Positions 9,768-19,393 of a stretch of DNA of 64,000 nucleotides are shown here, one piece after another. Positions within the stretch are counted from its first letter, which is position 1. Each line of letters starts with the position of its first letter. Origin of the DNA: B46-G9 sp964548365 (GTDB lineage Bacteria > Desulfobacterota > DSM-4660 > Desulfatiglandales > Desulfatiglandaceae); contig CAZJRD010000008.1 of the NCBI GenBank assembly GCA_964548365.1, positions 1 to 64,000 on the forward strand, given 5' to 3'. The notes under the pieces were generated by a model. That model was not told where the DNA came from, made no database searches, and saw only the letters and a list, made by a program, of their open reading frames with translations. The position numbers were made by a program, and so were the translations under genes.

Positions 9768-9827
9768 GCGCACGCACAGACAAAGTGGTTTTCATAGAAC
9801 ATACAGTGATGAAAGGAGGGGTTAGAA

Positions 9828-10283
9828 GTGTACCATTGCATTCTTGTTCCTTTGGATGGATCAAAGAGGGCCGAGGCCATACTCCCTCACGTTGAAGAGC
9901 TTGCCAGGGGCTTTGATGCCAGGGTGATCTTCCTGCACGTGGTCGAGCCGCCGCCAATAATTACAGATTCTGACATTATAGGTTCCGAGGTCTCCTACCT
10001 GAACGGATTTCAGGAACAAATGAAAGAGATGACGAAACAGGCCGTTCTCTACCTGGAAAGCGTACAGGGAAAATTAAAGGAAAAGGGTATTGAATCCAAG
10101 GTTAAAGTCAACCACGGACCTGTGGTTGAAGGAATTATTAACACAGCGAAAAGCCAAGACGCGGACCTTATTGCGATTACGAGTCACGGCAGGAGCGGGC
10201 TCTCCAGGGTATTTTACGGGAGTGTTGCAGCAGGCATCCTGCACCGGGCGGACCGGCCACTGCTGGTGATTCGATCAGATTAG
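9828..10283 (+). CDS. Universal stress protein (UspA family)
   Basis: A single Usp domain beginning MYHCILVPLDGSKRAE, with the C-terminal nucleotide loop SHGRSGLSRVFYGSVAAGIL. The G-x9-G-S part is intact, so ATP binding is more likely here than in the copy at 5.25 kb. The start codon is GTG, 7 bases after AGGAGGGG. It lies about 60 bases after the H+-ATPase and about 60 bases before the APC permease on the same strand, so it may belong to the same stress operon. Confidence 0.9.
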   Translation: MYHCILVPLDGSKRAEAILPHVEELARGFDARVIFLHVVEPPPIITDSDIIGSEVSYLNGFQEQMKEMTKQAVLYLESVQGKLKEKGIESKVKVNHGPVVEGIINTAKSQDADLIAITSHGRSGLSRVFYGSVAAGILHRADRPLLVIRSD

Positions 10284-10340
10284 AAAAAAGGGTGGTGGCT
10301 TGATTCCCTTGAAAGGGCTGCAAACGCAGAGGAAAAATTA

Positions 10341-11642
10341 GTGCACGGACAAAGAGCAAAAGCGGAAAAGCTTGGCCTCAAGGAATTGGTTGCCATGGGT
10401 GTAGGTGGGATGGTGGGCGGCGGGATCTTTTCCGTTTTGGGGCTTTCGGTGGCGCTTGCCGGGCATGCAGCGCCCGTTGCATTCGGCCTGGGTGGCCTGA
10501 TTGCCCTCTTGACCGGTTTCTCCTATGCCCGCCTGGGGTTGTCTTTTCGATCTGACGGGGGGAGTTTTACCTACCTGGAACATGCTTTCAGGCACAGGAA
10601 CATCTCCGGGATGGGCGGGTGGCTCCTGCTTACCGGATATGTCGGCACGCTTGCCCTCTATGCGTACACGTTCGGCGTGTACGGGGCGGCCATGTTCGGC
10701 CAAGAGCTCCCAGTCATGCACCACCTGCTGGAATCCCTGGTTCTTTTTTTATTTCTGGGGGTCAACCTGTATGGGGTAAGAGCGGCGGGCAAAAGTGAAG
10801 ATGTGATTGTTATGGTCAAGGTCCTGATCCTGGCCCTCTTCGCTGTTGTAGGCATTTTCTATGTAAAGCCAGACCACCTTCTCCCGGTTTTCAATCAGGG
10901 AAAGACCGGACTGCTGATGGGGGCAGCGCTCATCTTTGTTGCCTACGAAGGGTTTGAATTGATCCCCAATGCGGTTAACGAAATGAAAAACCCCGAGAAA
11001 AATTTGCGAAAGGCAATCCTCATCTCTGTTTCAGTCACTATCGGCATTTATATCCTGGTTTCCCTGGTGGCCGTGGGAAATCTTCTTCCTGCAGATATCA
11101 GCAAGTATAAAGAGTACGCCCTTGCAGTAGCAGCGAAGCCATTCCTCGGCAAATCCGGGTTCCTGCTCATCGGGTTGGGAGCAATGCTCTCCACTGCCTC
11201 GGCCATCAATGCGACTCTTTTTGGAACGGCTCGGCTCGGCATGGTCATGGCCCAGGAATCAGAATTACCGCGGGTTTTTTCCCATAAGGAACGCACAAAG
11301 GACACCCCTTACGTGAGCCTGGTCTTTATTTCAGCTCTCACTCTGCTCTTTGTTAATACCACAAACCTTACTATCATATCATCTTTTGCCAGTTCCACAT
11401 TCCTCCTGATCTTCACAGCCATCAACCTATCTGCCATACGGCTCCGGAAAAAGATCGGCATGCATATCTTGATCCCCCTGGCAGGCCTGCTCTTATCACT
11501 GGCTTCATGGGTTGTGTTGACTGTCTATCTCTGGAAGAGTGACTGGAAGGCCCTTGAGTGGATGGGAACCCTTTACCTCTGTGTCATAATAGCGGAATTG
11601 TTTTTCAGTGAAAGAAGGTTGTTTTTCAAAAAGAAGGCATGA
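10341..11642 (+). CDS. APC-superfamily amino acid/polyamine permease
   Basis: An inner-membrane permease of 433 residues with about 12 hydrophobic segments. The first helix carries the family's Gly-rich motif (VGGMVGGGIFSVLGL). Later segments include YEGFELIPNAVNEMKNPEKN, the usual loop after helix 6. The likely substrate is an amino acid or amine, but sequence alone does not say which. The start codon is GTG after AGAGGAAAAATTA. Its place behind a P-type H+-ATPase and two stress proteins suggests a role in pH or osmotic homeostasis, which is inference. Confidence 0.85.
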   Translation: MHGQRAKAEKLGLKELVAMGVGGMVGGGIFSVLGLSVALAGHAAPVAFGLGGLIALLTGFSYARLGLSFRSDGGSFTYLEHAFRHRNISGMGGWLLLTGYVGTLALYAYTFGVYGAAMFGQELPVMHHLLESLVLFLFLGVNLYGVRAAGKSEDVIVMVKVLILALFAVVGIFYVKPDHLLPVFNQGKTGLLMGAALIFVAYEGFELIPNAVNEMKNPEKNLRKAILISVSVTIGIYILVSLVAVGNLLPADISKYKEYALAVAAKPFLGKSGFLLIGLGAMLSTASAINATLFGTARLGMVMAQESELPRVFSHKERTKDTPYVSLVFISALTLLFVNTTNLTIISSFASSTFLLIFTAINLSAIRLRKKIGMHILIPLAGLLLSLASWVVLTVYLWKSDWKALEWMGTLYLCVIIAELFFSERRLFFKKKA

Positions 11643-11716
11643 TTTAACTCTCGGCTCTGCCGACCCCGAACTTGATGGCCTTTGGGAGACCATAGTGGAA
11701 TAGTGGACATCTGAAA

Positions 11717-12778
11717 ATGAAAACTGGGAAGCTGCCGGACAAGAAAGAGGTTGGGAAAATTCTGGGGATTGTATTCATGATCCTCGGAATTCTCTGTCTG
11801 AATTATTTCACGTATCCCACCTTGAGTTACCGTCATGCCTTTTACCGGATGCTTTTTTATGTTCCCTTGGTTTTTGGATGTTTCTGGTTCGGCATAAAGG
11901 GCGCCATGTACGTGACCGCAAGCGTTCTCTTCCTCTACGTCCCTTATGTAACAAGAACCTGGCAGGGCCTCACCCTTGAAGATTTCCACAAGATTCTAGA
12001 AGGACTCCTCTTCATCATGATTGCATGCATCCTGGGTCTCCTGGTGGAAAGAGAGAAGAGAAAAAACAAACAACTCCTTGAAGTCGAACGCCTTGCCGCC
12101 CTGGGAAGAGCGACATCCGAGGTGGCACACGACATGAAAACGCCACTCATGGCTATCGGGGGCTTCGCTACACAAGTTTATAGAAAGATGGCACCTGAAA
12201 ACCCCAACAGGAAAAAGCTGGAAATCATCATGCAGGAATCCGCCCGTCTGGAGACAATGACCCGGGAGATGCTGGAATTTGGAAAACCGAATAATCTTGA
12301 GCGTACGAACAAATCCATAGAGACAGTCATCCTGGAATCGGTGAACGTCGCACAAAAAGTAGCCGAATCCAGAGGTGTTATATTGAAAATCGATTTAGAG
12401 CATTCCCTGCCTTCAATCCCGCTGGATGTGGACAGGCTAAAAAAGGCCCTTTTAAATCTTTTAACAAATGGCATTGAGGCATCCGAACCGAGACAATGTG
12501 TAGTAGTAAGGGCATGCACGGGCCAAGACCATGTCCTCATCGAAATCATAGACTCCGGCTACGGGATCAAGGAGGAAATCGCGAACAAAGTCTTTTCCCC
12601 CTTTTTTACAACCAAAAAGAGAGGAACAGGGTTGGGTTTGGCGATTGTGAAAAAGACGATAGAGGCACACGGGGGGAACATTTCCCTCCGCCGAAACCCG
12701 GAAAAAGGGACAATCTTTGTGTTGACAATTCCCCTCTTCAGATCCAAGAGACAAGCGAACGGCTCACAGGCCCTCTAA
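11717..12778 (+). CDS. Membrane sensor histidine kinase
   Basis: An N-terminal membrane part with about four hydrophobic helices (residues ~15-110, no large periplasmic domain) is followed by a HisKA dimerisation helix with the phospho-His box SEVAHDMKTPL and a HATPase_c domain. The kinase boxes are LLNLLTNGIEAS (N), DSGYGI (G1) and FFTTKKRGTGLGLAI (F/G2). It would sense a membrane or intramembrane signal. No receiver gene adjoins it, so it is an orphan kinase; the nearest receiver is at 19.4 kb. Its last four bases overlap the end of the convergent gene. Confidence 0.9.
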   Translation: MKTGKLPDKKEVGKILGIVFMILGILCLNYFTYPTLSYRHAFYRMLFYVPLVFGCFWFGIKGAMYVTASVLFLYVPYVTRTWQGLTLEDFHKILEGLLFIMIACILGLLVEREKRKNKQLLEVERLAALGRATSEVAHDMKTPLMAIGGFATQVYRKMAPENPNRKKLEIIMQESARLETMTREMLEFGKPNNLERTNKSIETVILESVNVAQKVAESRGVILKIDLEHSLPSIPLDVDRLKKALLNLLTNGIEASEPRQCVVVRACTGQDHVLIEIIDSGYGIKEEIANKVFSPFFTTKKRGTGLGLAIVKKTIEAHGGNISLRRNPEKGTIFVLTIPLFRSKRQANGSQAL

Positions 12779-13176
12779 TTTTCAAGGTGCTCTGCGATTT
12801 CCGCAACCGTCTTCTTGAACCTCCCCCAGTCTATCTCTATTCGGCCTATTTCCCCTGGCTGGATATAGGCGCGCTCCAGTTCACTTCTGGCTTTCTTCAC
12901 ATCTTCAAACAGGCTATTGAGATGAACGTATGCATGATGCAGATCTTCCCCCAATCCATTTCCATCATGGCGACTGACCTGCGAAGAACAATCGCCTGCC
13001 ATCACGCTGACATCGGCCTCCAATCGTTTCAAGCAACTTGTGATCTTTTCCAGGTCTTTTTCTTCCCGGTTCGAGGCCCAGACAGCATGATCCTGCTCCA
13101 GCTTTTCCAGTTCCAATTTAAGCTTCAGGTTATCATTCGCGAGTTTCCGGATATCTTCGTTTAGTCCATATCCCAC
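12775..13176 (-). CDS. Hypothetical coiled-coil protein
   Basis: A 133-residue soluble protein that I do not recognise. It starts with GTG 6 bases after AAGGAGG, a strong ribosome site. Residues ~8-45 are a heptad-like Leu/Glu/Lys stretch (LKLELEKLEQDH), and the rest is also predicted helical, with LFEDVKKARSELERAY. It has no signal peptide or membrane segment. It is convergent with the histidine kinase, overlapping its stop by four bases, and lies in the same orientation as mprF without being close to it. The strong ribosome site and protein-like composition support a real gene. Confidence 0.6.
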   Translation of the reverse strand: MGYGLNEDIRKLANDNLKLKLELEKLEQDHAVWASNREEKDLEKITSCLKRLEADVSVMAGDCSSQVSRHDGNGLGEDLHHAYVHLNSLFEDVKKARSELERAYIQPGEIGRIEIDWGRFKKTVAEIAEHLEN

Positions 13177-13335
13177 AATCTACCTCCTTCGCTTTTGAGT
13201 TCTCATTTCAAGAAACTTTCGCGGTTGCCATTTGGTTCTATGATAGGGTCCGAACCTTTCCTGATCATTTCAAGAAGATTACATTTTCGGAAGGTACGTC
13301 AGATGAGCATCACCCTGGTATGAAAAAGACATCTC

Positions 13336-15909
13336 TTACTTGGACACAACACCCTTCAAGCCTCCTGATATCAGTGATGCGACATTTACGAGAATTCGGG
13401 GCAGGGAAAAGCCACCGGGAACGGCCAGATATTTAGGGGTCCAGACCGGGCCGAACTTCTCCTTATACTCCCGCAGCCCCTGGAAATTATAGAAATGTTC
13501 CCCATGGCGAAAAAGGAAAGTTCCGGTTCGGTCCCACAGGGGCGCCAGGCGATGTTCCTGCAACCCGAACAGCGGCGCCATCCCCAGATTGAACCAGCCG
13601 TAATGCTCTTGTTTTCCCCAAAGCATAAGCTGAATGAAGAGATAGTCCATGACACTGCGCCGGGCCTCGGGAAGATATCGCATAAGATCGACGGAGACTT
13701 CTTCCTTTTTCGCACCAAGCAAGATATTGGCAAAGGCAATGATCTTTTCTCCCTTCCTCACAATGCCTGCCGGAAATCGCTTCAAATAGTCTTCATTGAA
13801 AAACCCCAGAGAAAAGCCTTTTTCTCTCGTATGTTTTCCCGCAAGCCAGGCCTCGGAAACCGCCTTGAATTCGGGCAACATCCCAGGCACGTCCTCATGT
13901 TGAACCACATCAAAGACATAGCCCTCCCGTCCCAATTTATGAAGGGTATTGCGAAAGCTCCTCCTCCCATGTCCTGATAAAGAAAATCCTTCCAGGGAAA
14001 CCCGGGCCTCCTCTCCCAGCTTCAACGAGTTCAGCCCAAGATCAAGATAGAGATAGAGCTTATCATAATCAACCTGGTAAAAAACCGTCCATCCATCATA
14101 CCGGTCGCTCATCTCCCGGAAATTCCATATCAGCTCCGCCCACTCATTCTCATCGCCAACGGGGTCTCCCAAGGCTACCCAGCTCCTGCCTTCAACCTTG
14201 TACATAATAAAACTCTCCTTTTCCTGCCCAAAGAGGAAGTTCTTATCTCCAAGGAAGGCCAGGTTGCTTCTGCACTTCCGGGAGGCCTTTACGATCCGCT
14301 CAATGTCCCGGAGTTCTTCGGAAAAATCCCGGGCAGCCCGGGGGGGCCGGGAGCTGAGCAACCTCGCAACAGCAAGGAAAAGAACAAGACCAATACCGCC
14401 CACAGTGGCCCGCAGAAAGCGAGATGCACTACCGTAAAGGGTGAACCGCCACCAGAGATGACTGGAATATTCCTGATGTTTAAAGGAAAACATTCCCAGC
14501 CATACCGAGCAAATAATAACCAAGAAAATGGCCACAATCCATGCGGGCCCAATATCTTCATGGAGAAGAGAACTCTTTCGGTAGAAATACGGGCGACAAG
14601 GAAGAAAGGCGAGAAGTATGAATGACAGGATAAGGGCCTCTTCGTAGTCAAGTCCCTTCAGAAGAGAAAAAAGGATTCCGGCCCCAAGGAAAATGATGGC
14701 GAGCATATATGCCCCATCAAGCCTCTTTTGCAATGCCCGGGCCAGAATCAACAGGATTACACCAACGAGGGTCCCCAGGAAGTGGCTGGACTCTACAACC
14801 AGCAGTGGAAAAAAATGTCCAATCCAGGCGACGCGGTCCCTGATTCCCGGCGTCGCTCCTGAAAAAAGAAGGATGATTCCGGCAACAAAAACAGAAACGG
14901 CCAGAACCTGAGGGATTGCGATAGAAACCCACCGGCCGATGGTCTGGGCCGCCCGTTCAAGTTTCCCTTTTCTTAAAAGAACTTCCTCTCCCGCCAGGAG
15001 AAGAGCTGCCGACAAGAGCGGAAGTACGTAATAGATGCATCTGTAAGCCAGAAGAGCTCCAATTACCGCAGGCCCTTGCAGGTGAGAAGACAAGAGGAGA
15101 ATAATGATGGTTTCGAAGACACCAAGGCCTCCGGGGACCTGACTCAGGAGACCTGCCAGCTGAGCGAGAAGAAATATACCCATGAAACCGCCAAAAGAGA
15201 GTCCATGTATAACTGGCAACAGCGCATACAGTACACTCCCCGCCAAACCCCAATCCAAAACCGCCACTGCCATCTGGGAGACAAAGAGCCTCGTAGAGGG
15301 AAGCGTAAATGTCCACCCTCCAATCTTTAAAGGGTTTTTTCTGAGAAAACAAAAAAGGAAGTATGCGAACACCAGAAGAACAAAGCCGGCTCCTAAAGGT
15401 CGCACGGAGTTGAAAGGGAGATGAAGTGCCTTGGGGATGACCATGGGCTCGAAAAGAAAAACTGTGCCACCGAGAGCCAGAAAGCCCAGCCAGAGACTCA
15501 GGCTGCAAAACCCCACCAGTTCGGCTATCTCCAGGCCCGACAGTCCCCAGGCAGAATAAAGACGGTAACGAACCGATCCTCCGGCCACCATTGAAAGCCC
15601 GATATTGTTACTGAAGGCATACCCGACAAAGGAGACAAGCGCTATCTTTCTATAATGAAGCTTGTGTTTGATGTAACGTAAGGCGAAAAAGTCATACCCC
15701 GTCATGATCAGGTAATCGAGTATCATCAAAAACACGGCAATTAAGAGGCTGGCGGCGGGAAGCTTCTTGAGGGAGTGAAGGATATCCTGGATCTCATAGA
15801 CCTTGAGTTCGTGGTGCAATGCCCATAGGGCCACTGCAAAAAGGCAAACAGCCAGGAGCGATCCAAAATGGTGAGCCAGCTTTTTCCTCACTATTATCTT
15901 TTGCTCCAT
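13336..15909 (-). CDS. mprF: Bifunctional phosphatidylglycerol aminoacyl-transferase/flippase (MprF-like)
   Basis: 857 residues. The N-terminal ~540 residues are an array of hydrophobic helices, including the UPF0104-type flippase region (GYAFSNNIGLSMVAGGSVRYR, QVPGGLGVFE). The C-terminal ~300 residues are the cytosolic DUF2156 aminoacyl-tRNA-dependent transferase (WVALGDPVGDE, GLNSLKLGEEA, NLGMAPLFGL). MprF adds Lys or Ala from charged tRNA to phosphatidylglycerol and flips the product, lowering surface charge and giving resistance to cationic peptides and acid. It is transcribed away from ftsH. The amino acid used is not evident. Confidence 0.9.
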   Translation of the reverse strand: MEQKIIVRKKLAHHFGSLLAVCLFAVALWALHHELKVYEIQDILHSLKKLPAASLLIAVFLMILDYLIMTGYDFFALRYIKHKLHYRKIALVSFVGYAFSNNIGLSMVAGGSVRYRLYSAWGLSGLEIAELVGFCSLSLWLGFLALGGTVFLFEPMVIPKALHLPFNSVRPLGAGFVLLVFAYFLFCFLRKNPLKIGGWTFTLPSTRLFVSQMAVAVLDWGLAGSVLYALLPVIHGLSFGGFMGIFLLAQLAGLLSQVPGGLGVFETIIILLLSSHLQGPAVIGALLAYRCIYYVLPLLSAALLLAGEEVLLRKGKLERAAQTIGRWVSIAIPQVLAVSVFVAGIILLFSGATPGIRDRVAWIGHFFPLLVVESSHFLGTLVGVILLILARALQKRLDGAYMLAIIFLGAGILFSLLKGLDYEEALILSFILLAFLPCRPYFYRKSSLLHEDIGPAWIVAIFLVIICSVWLGMFSFKHQEYSSHLWWRFTLYGSASRFLRATVGGIGLVLFLAVARLLSSRPPRAARDFSEELRDIERIVKASRKCRSNLAFLGDKNFLFGQEKESFIMYKVEGRSWVALGDPVGDENEWAELIWNFREMSDRYDGWTVFYQVDYDKLYLYLDLGLNSLKLGEEARVSLEGFSLSGHGRRSFRNTLHKLGREGYVFDVVQHEDVPGMLPEFKAVSEAWLAGKHTREKGFSLGFFNEDYLKRFPAGIVRKGEKIIAFANILLGAKKEEVSVDLMRYLPEARRSVMDYLFIQLMLWGKQEHYGWFNLGMAPLFGLQEHRLAPLWDRTGTFLFRHGEHFYNFQGLREYKEKFGPVWTPKYLAVPGGFSLPRILVNVASLISGGLKGVVSK

Positions 15910-16007
15910 CTTTTACCCTTTACTTGCATGAAGCGATTTTTTGCAGGCTTCAACTTCCCTAGTCAATTAACACAGATCGCCTGCCTTTTCAAATGGCATG
16001 ACACAAA

Positions 16008-16034
16008 TATGAAGCCTTGCCTATTGCCCCATAT
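16008..16034 (+). promoter_or_regulatory. Possible heat-shock (sigma-32-like) promoter upstream of ftsH
   Basis: In the 327-base divergent gap between mprF and ftsH, CCCCATAT (16027-16034) matches the sigma-32 -10 element. TATGAA lies 13 bases upstream at the -35 position, where the ideal is CTTGAA. FtsH is a heat-shock gene in E. coli, which makes this plausible, but the -35 is weak and the site is about 200 bases from the start codon. The rest of the gap shows a small hairpin (GGCTC/GAGCC near 16150-16165) and no gene. Confidence 0.25.
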
Positions 16035-16236
16035 TTTGAGAATATAAATGTTTATGTTCTAAACACCCTGCTCATAGCCGCCTTTGCTGCCCACCAGGAA
16101 TATTAAGGGCTATGAATTAACCGTCCTTTGGACAATTGCAGGAATACGGGCTCTAGTATGAGCCGTTAGTTTTTACCGCCGGAAAATAGGATATCTTTTC
16201 TTACAGGACCAATTAGTGAATATATGAGAGGTGATT

Positions 16237-18117
16237 ATGAAAAAGACGGATTTTAATATGGGCCAAAAGGAACCTGAAATGCATATAAATAACCCCCCTG
16301 AAAAGAAACTCTGGCAAAAAAATGGGCCATTTTCCATCTGGTATTTTGTCATCATGTTTCTTTTACTCTATATGTTTCAGTCGACCATGCAGGTGAAAAG
16401 GGAGCAAATACCTTATAGCCAGTTCATGCAATACCTGCAGGCGGGGCAGGTCACCCACTGTATCATAAAGCAAAATGTCATCGCGGGGACACTTAAATTG
16501 ACGGATCAAAGAACGGGAAAACCTCGCCATTTCATTACGGTACGCCTGCACGACGATCAACTGGCAAAGGCCCTTGATAAACATGGAGTCAAATATAGCG
16601 CAGCAGTGGAAAGCCACTTTCTGAGCAACCTCATCTTTACGTGGATCATCCCCTTCGGCATTATTTTTCTCTTATGGGGTTATCTTGGTAAGAAGATGGG
16701 CGGCATGGGAATGAACTTTATGAACATCGGGAAAAACAAGGCGCACGTCCATGCGGAAACGGACCATGATATTACCTTCAAAGACGCAGCCGGTGTTGAT
16801 GAGGCCAAACAAGAGCTTGGGGAAGTCATCGAATTCCTGCGGAATCCCGATCACTTCCAGCGGCTGGGAGGGCACATGCCAAAAGGGGTGCTCCTGGTCG
16901 GTTCTCCGGGCACGGGAAAAACCCTCCTTGCCCGTGCGGTATCGGGTGAGGCAGGAGTGCCTTTCTTCAACATCAGCGGCTCGGATTTTATTGAAATGTT
17001 CGTGGGTGTAGGTGCTGCCCGTGTCCGTGACCTCTTTGAAGAGGCGAGAAAGAAAGCACCATGTATCATTTTCATAGATGAACTTGATGCCATCGGCCGG
17101 CAACGGGGGGGGCCAGTGGTCATGGGCGGCCACGACGAGCGGGAACAGACCCTGAACCAGCTCCTGGTTGAAATGGACGGCTTTGATACCAGTAAAGGGG
17201 TGGTGGTTATATCGGCCACCAATCGTCCTGAGGTGCTGGACAAGGCCCTGTTACGACCGGGAAGGTTTGACCGGCAGATCGTGGTTGATAAACCCGACCT
17301 CCTGGGGAGAATCGATATCCTGAAGATTCACACCAGTGAATTGACACTGGGACCCAAAGTGGACCTGGAATTAGTGGCCAAGAGGACCCCGGGCTTTGTG
17401 GGGGCTGATCTGGCCAATGTCGCCAACGAGGCAGCCATCCTGGCGGCCCGCAAGGATCGCGATGCCATCACCACGGCCGATTTCGAAGCGGCAATAGACA
17501 GGATCATTGCGGGCCACGAAAAGAAGAAAAGCACCTTGGATCCCGAGGAAAAACACCGGGTCTCTTATCATGAATCAGGCCACACCCTGGTTGCGGAGCT
17601 TGTCCCCACCGGTGAACCGGTCCACAAGGTCTCCATCATCCCCCGGGGGATAGGGGCATTGGGGTATACCCTGCAACTCCCTGAAAAGGAGAAATTCCTG
17701 GCCACGAAAAACGAACTCCTCGATCAGATTGCCATCCTTCTGGGGGGCAGGGTTGCGGAAGAAATCGTATTCGGAAATGTCTCCACGGGGGCACAGAATG
17801 ATCTGGAACGGGCATCGGATCTGGCACGAAACATGGTTTGTTCCTATGGCATGAGCGAAAAGATGGGGCCTCTCACGTTCGGGAAAAAACAGACATCCCT
17901 GTTCCTGGGGACAGAATATGGAGAAGAAAGGAATTACAGTGAAGATACAGCGCGGGAGATAGATGCCGAGGTCAAGAAGGTCATCACAACCAACTATGCG
18001 CGGGTCAAGAAGCTCCTGGGAGAAAAACGCTCCCTGCTGGATGCCCTCGCAACAAAGCTGGAAGAAAAGGAAGTGCTCTCAGGGGAGGAAGTGGAAACAA
18101 TCGTAAAACAGGCCTAA
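16237..18117 (+). CDS. ftsH: ATP-dependent zinc metalloprotease FtsH
   Basis: A membrane-bound AAA protease that degrades misfolded membrane proteins and short-lived regulators. Two N-terminal transmembrane helices flank a short periplasmic domain. The AAA module has Walker A GSPGTGKT (about residue 222), Walker B IIFIDELDAIG and the second region of homology ending in RPGRFDR. The M41 peptidase has the zinc site HESGH (about residue 445). At 627 residues it is of normal length. ATG 16237 follows GAGAGGTG; an in-frame GTG 6 bases earlier lies inside that ribosome site. The N-terminus (NNPPEKKLWQKN) has a long cytosolic lead before the first helix. It sits amid stress genes and may be an additional copy. 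Confidence 0.95.
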   Translation: MKKTDFNMGQKEPEMHINNPPEKKLWQKNGPFSIWYFVIMFLLLYMFQSTMQVKREQIPYSQFMQYLQAGQVTHCIIKQNVIAGTLKLTDQRTGKPRHFITVRLHDDQLAKALDKHGVKYSAAVESHFLSNLIFTWIIPFGIIFLLWGYLGKKMGGMGMNFMNIGKNKAHVHAETDHDITFKDAAGVDEAKQELGEVIEFLRNPDHFQRLGGHMPKGVLLVGSPGTGKTLLARAVSGEAGVPFFNISGSDFIEMFVGVGAARVRDLFEEARKKAPCIIFIDELDAIGRQRGGPVVMGGHDEREQTLNQLLVEMDGFDTSKGVVVISATNRPEVLDKALLRPGRFDRQIVVDKPDLLGRIDILKIHTSELTLGPKVDLELVAKRTPGFVGADLANVANEAAILAARKDRDAITTADFEAAIDRIIAGHEKKKSTLDPEEKHRVSYHESGHTLVAELVPTGEPVHKVSIIPRGIGALGYTLQLPEKEKFLATKNELLDQIAILLGGRVAEEIVFGNVSTGAQNDLERASDLARNMVCSYGMSEKMGPLTFGKKQTSLFLGTEYGEERNYSEDTAREIDAEVKKVITTNYARVKKLLGEKRSLLDALATKLEEKEVLSGEEVETIVKQA

Positions 18118-18122
18118 TATCA

Positions 18123-18533
18123 AAGCATTACGAAAAGGATGGCAGGCCTTTCATACATGGAACAAATGTCACATATGTCGGAAGCGCTGGACCTGAAAAA
18201 CGTGATCATCTCCTCGGAGGTGCGTATGCACTCCTCCATCCCATCAATTTCAATGAGCCTCTTGGCCTTTCAATCATTGAAGCCATGGCCTGCGGCACGC
18301 CGGTGATCGCTTTCAATAAAGGGAGTATGCCCGAATTAATCAAGCATGGGCGCAATGGCTTCCTGGTCCGGACGGTGGATGAAGCGGTCAAGGCGATCCG
18401 GGATATCCCGCCCATCGAAAGGCTTGCCTGCAGAAAATGGGTGGAAGGGCGTTTCACGGTGGATCGCATGGTGGAAGAGTATATCGGAGTGTACCGGAAA
18501 ATACTAAGAATGAGGAAGCGAGAACCTTCATGA
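18123..18533 (+). pseudogene. Glycosyltransferase family 4, C-terminal half (remnant)
   Basis: The reading frame gives VTYVGSAGPEKR, GGAYALLHPINFNEPLGL, SIIEAMACGTPVIAF and a tail to GVYRKIL. This is the nucleotide-sugar-binding half of a GT4 enzyme, including the conserved EAMACGTPV loop. The N-terminal acceptor half is missing: the frame simply runs back into the end of ftsH, with no start codon or ribosome site at a sensible place. A short protein from the ATG at 18285 would lack most of the fold. It ends in an ATGA overlap with the next remnant, which suggests an ancestral operon. Confidence 0.7.
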
Positions 18534-18752
18534 GCAACATAAAATCGATCATTAAAAGATATCCGAAAAATCCCATCATCACCCCTGACGATGTCCCCTT
18601 TAGATGACTCCTACGCCCTCACGTACAGTGCCTATTCACGCTACGGCGCTCGCATCGCACTCGCACGAACAAGAGACTTTGAACACATCGATCGCATAGG
18701 ACTGAAAAGCCAGGCAGACATGTGAAATTGCGTCATTTTCCCTGAAAAGATT
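18530..18752 (+). pseudogene. GH130-type glycosidase/phosphorylase remnant
   Basis: It begins MSNIKSIIKRYPKNPIITPD, which matches the opening of GH130 mannoside phosphorylases (an RY..NPI.TP pattern), and stops at 18605-18607. In another frame from 18603, after an apparent deletion, comes YALTYSAYSRYGARIALA followed by RTRDFEHIDRIGL, another GH130 block. An in-frame TGA at 18723-18725 then precedes NCVIFPEKI, a further GH130-like block. So at least one deletion, one frameshift and one nonsense codon are visible. No function is expected. Confidence 0.6.
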
Positions 18753-19360
18753 CGGAGGGGAAGAAGGATCTTATATCGTAGGCATGCTGAAGACCTTGCG
18801 CATGCCGGTCATCTGCAATCTCCACACCATTATCAAAGAACCAGACCCAGGACAGGCGTTCATTATCCAGGAAATATCTCGTCTTTCCGACCGGCTCCTG
18901 GCCATGAGCCACAAAGCGAGAGAACTCCTTATGGACATCTATAATGTCCCCGGAGACAAGATTACATTCAAACCGCTGAAGATGGACATCTGTCCATCAT
19001 CGGAAATGCAGGATGGTATCCACGAGGGGGCGAAAAGGCCAATTTTGATCAACAACCCATTGAGGCCATGAGTCTTATTGATGCCTGCTGCGATGTCTAT
19101 ATTTCAACGGGGGCACAAGATGGTTTCAAGAGGCCCAGCACTGCCTCGGTTGGTTTCTTGGCCGAAATGATCTGAATGTGCCCGTGCATGATTTCGAAGC
19201 CGGGGGATGCTGCGAAGGCCTTCAACCTGATGGCGTCAACGAAAACCAAGGGGCGGAATCAACAATAAGTTGCCTCATTTCCTTCCTCAAAATGTATGAG
19301 GTCATGGGGATGCATAACCTCCTTGCCGACAAAAAAGCCATTTTCGGTGGAGAAAATTAA
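18751..19360 (+). pseudogene. Glycosyltransferase with C-terminal helical domain (remnant)
   Basis: Frame one gives FGGEEGSYIVGMLKTLRMPV and then ICNLHTIIKEPDPGQ and LSDRLLAMSHKARELL, the N-terminal half of a GT4 enzyme. The signal then shifts frame: near 19010 it reads GNAGWYPRGGEKANFDQQPI to a stop, and a third frame from ~19150 reads WFLGRNDLNVPVHDFEAGG and NQGAESTISCLISFL. The last blocks look like the helical domain found at the C-terminus of some GT4 proteins. The middle of the enzyme is gone. It joins the GH130 remnant abruptly (FPEKI into FGGEE), so an internal deletion probably fused the two genes. Confidence 0.6.
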
Positions 19361-19393
19361 TTTGATCGAGGCAGAAGTGGTACATCCCTATTC

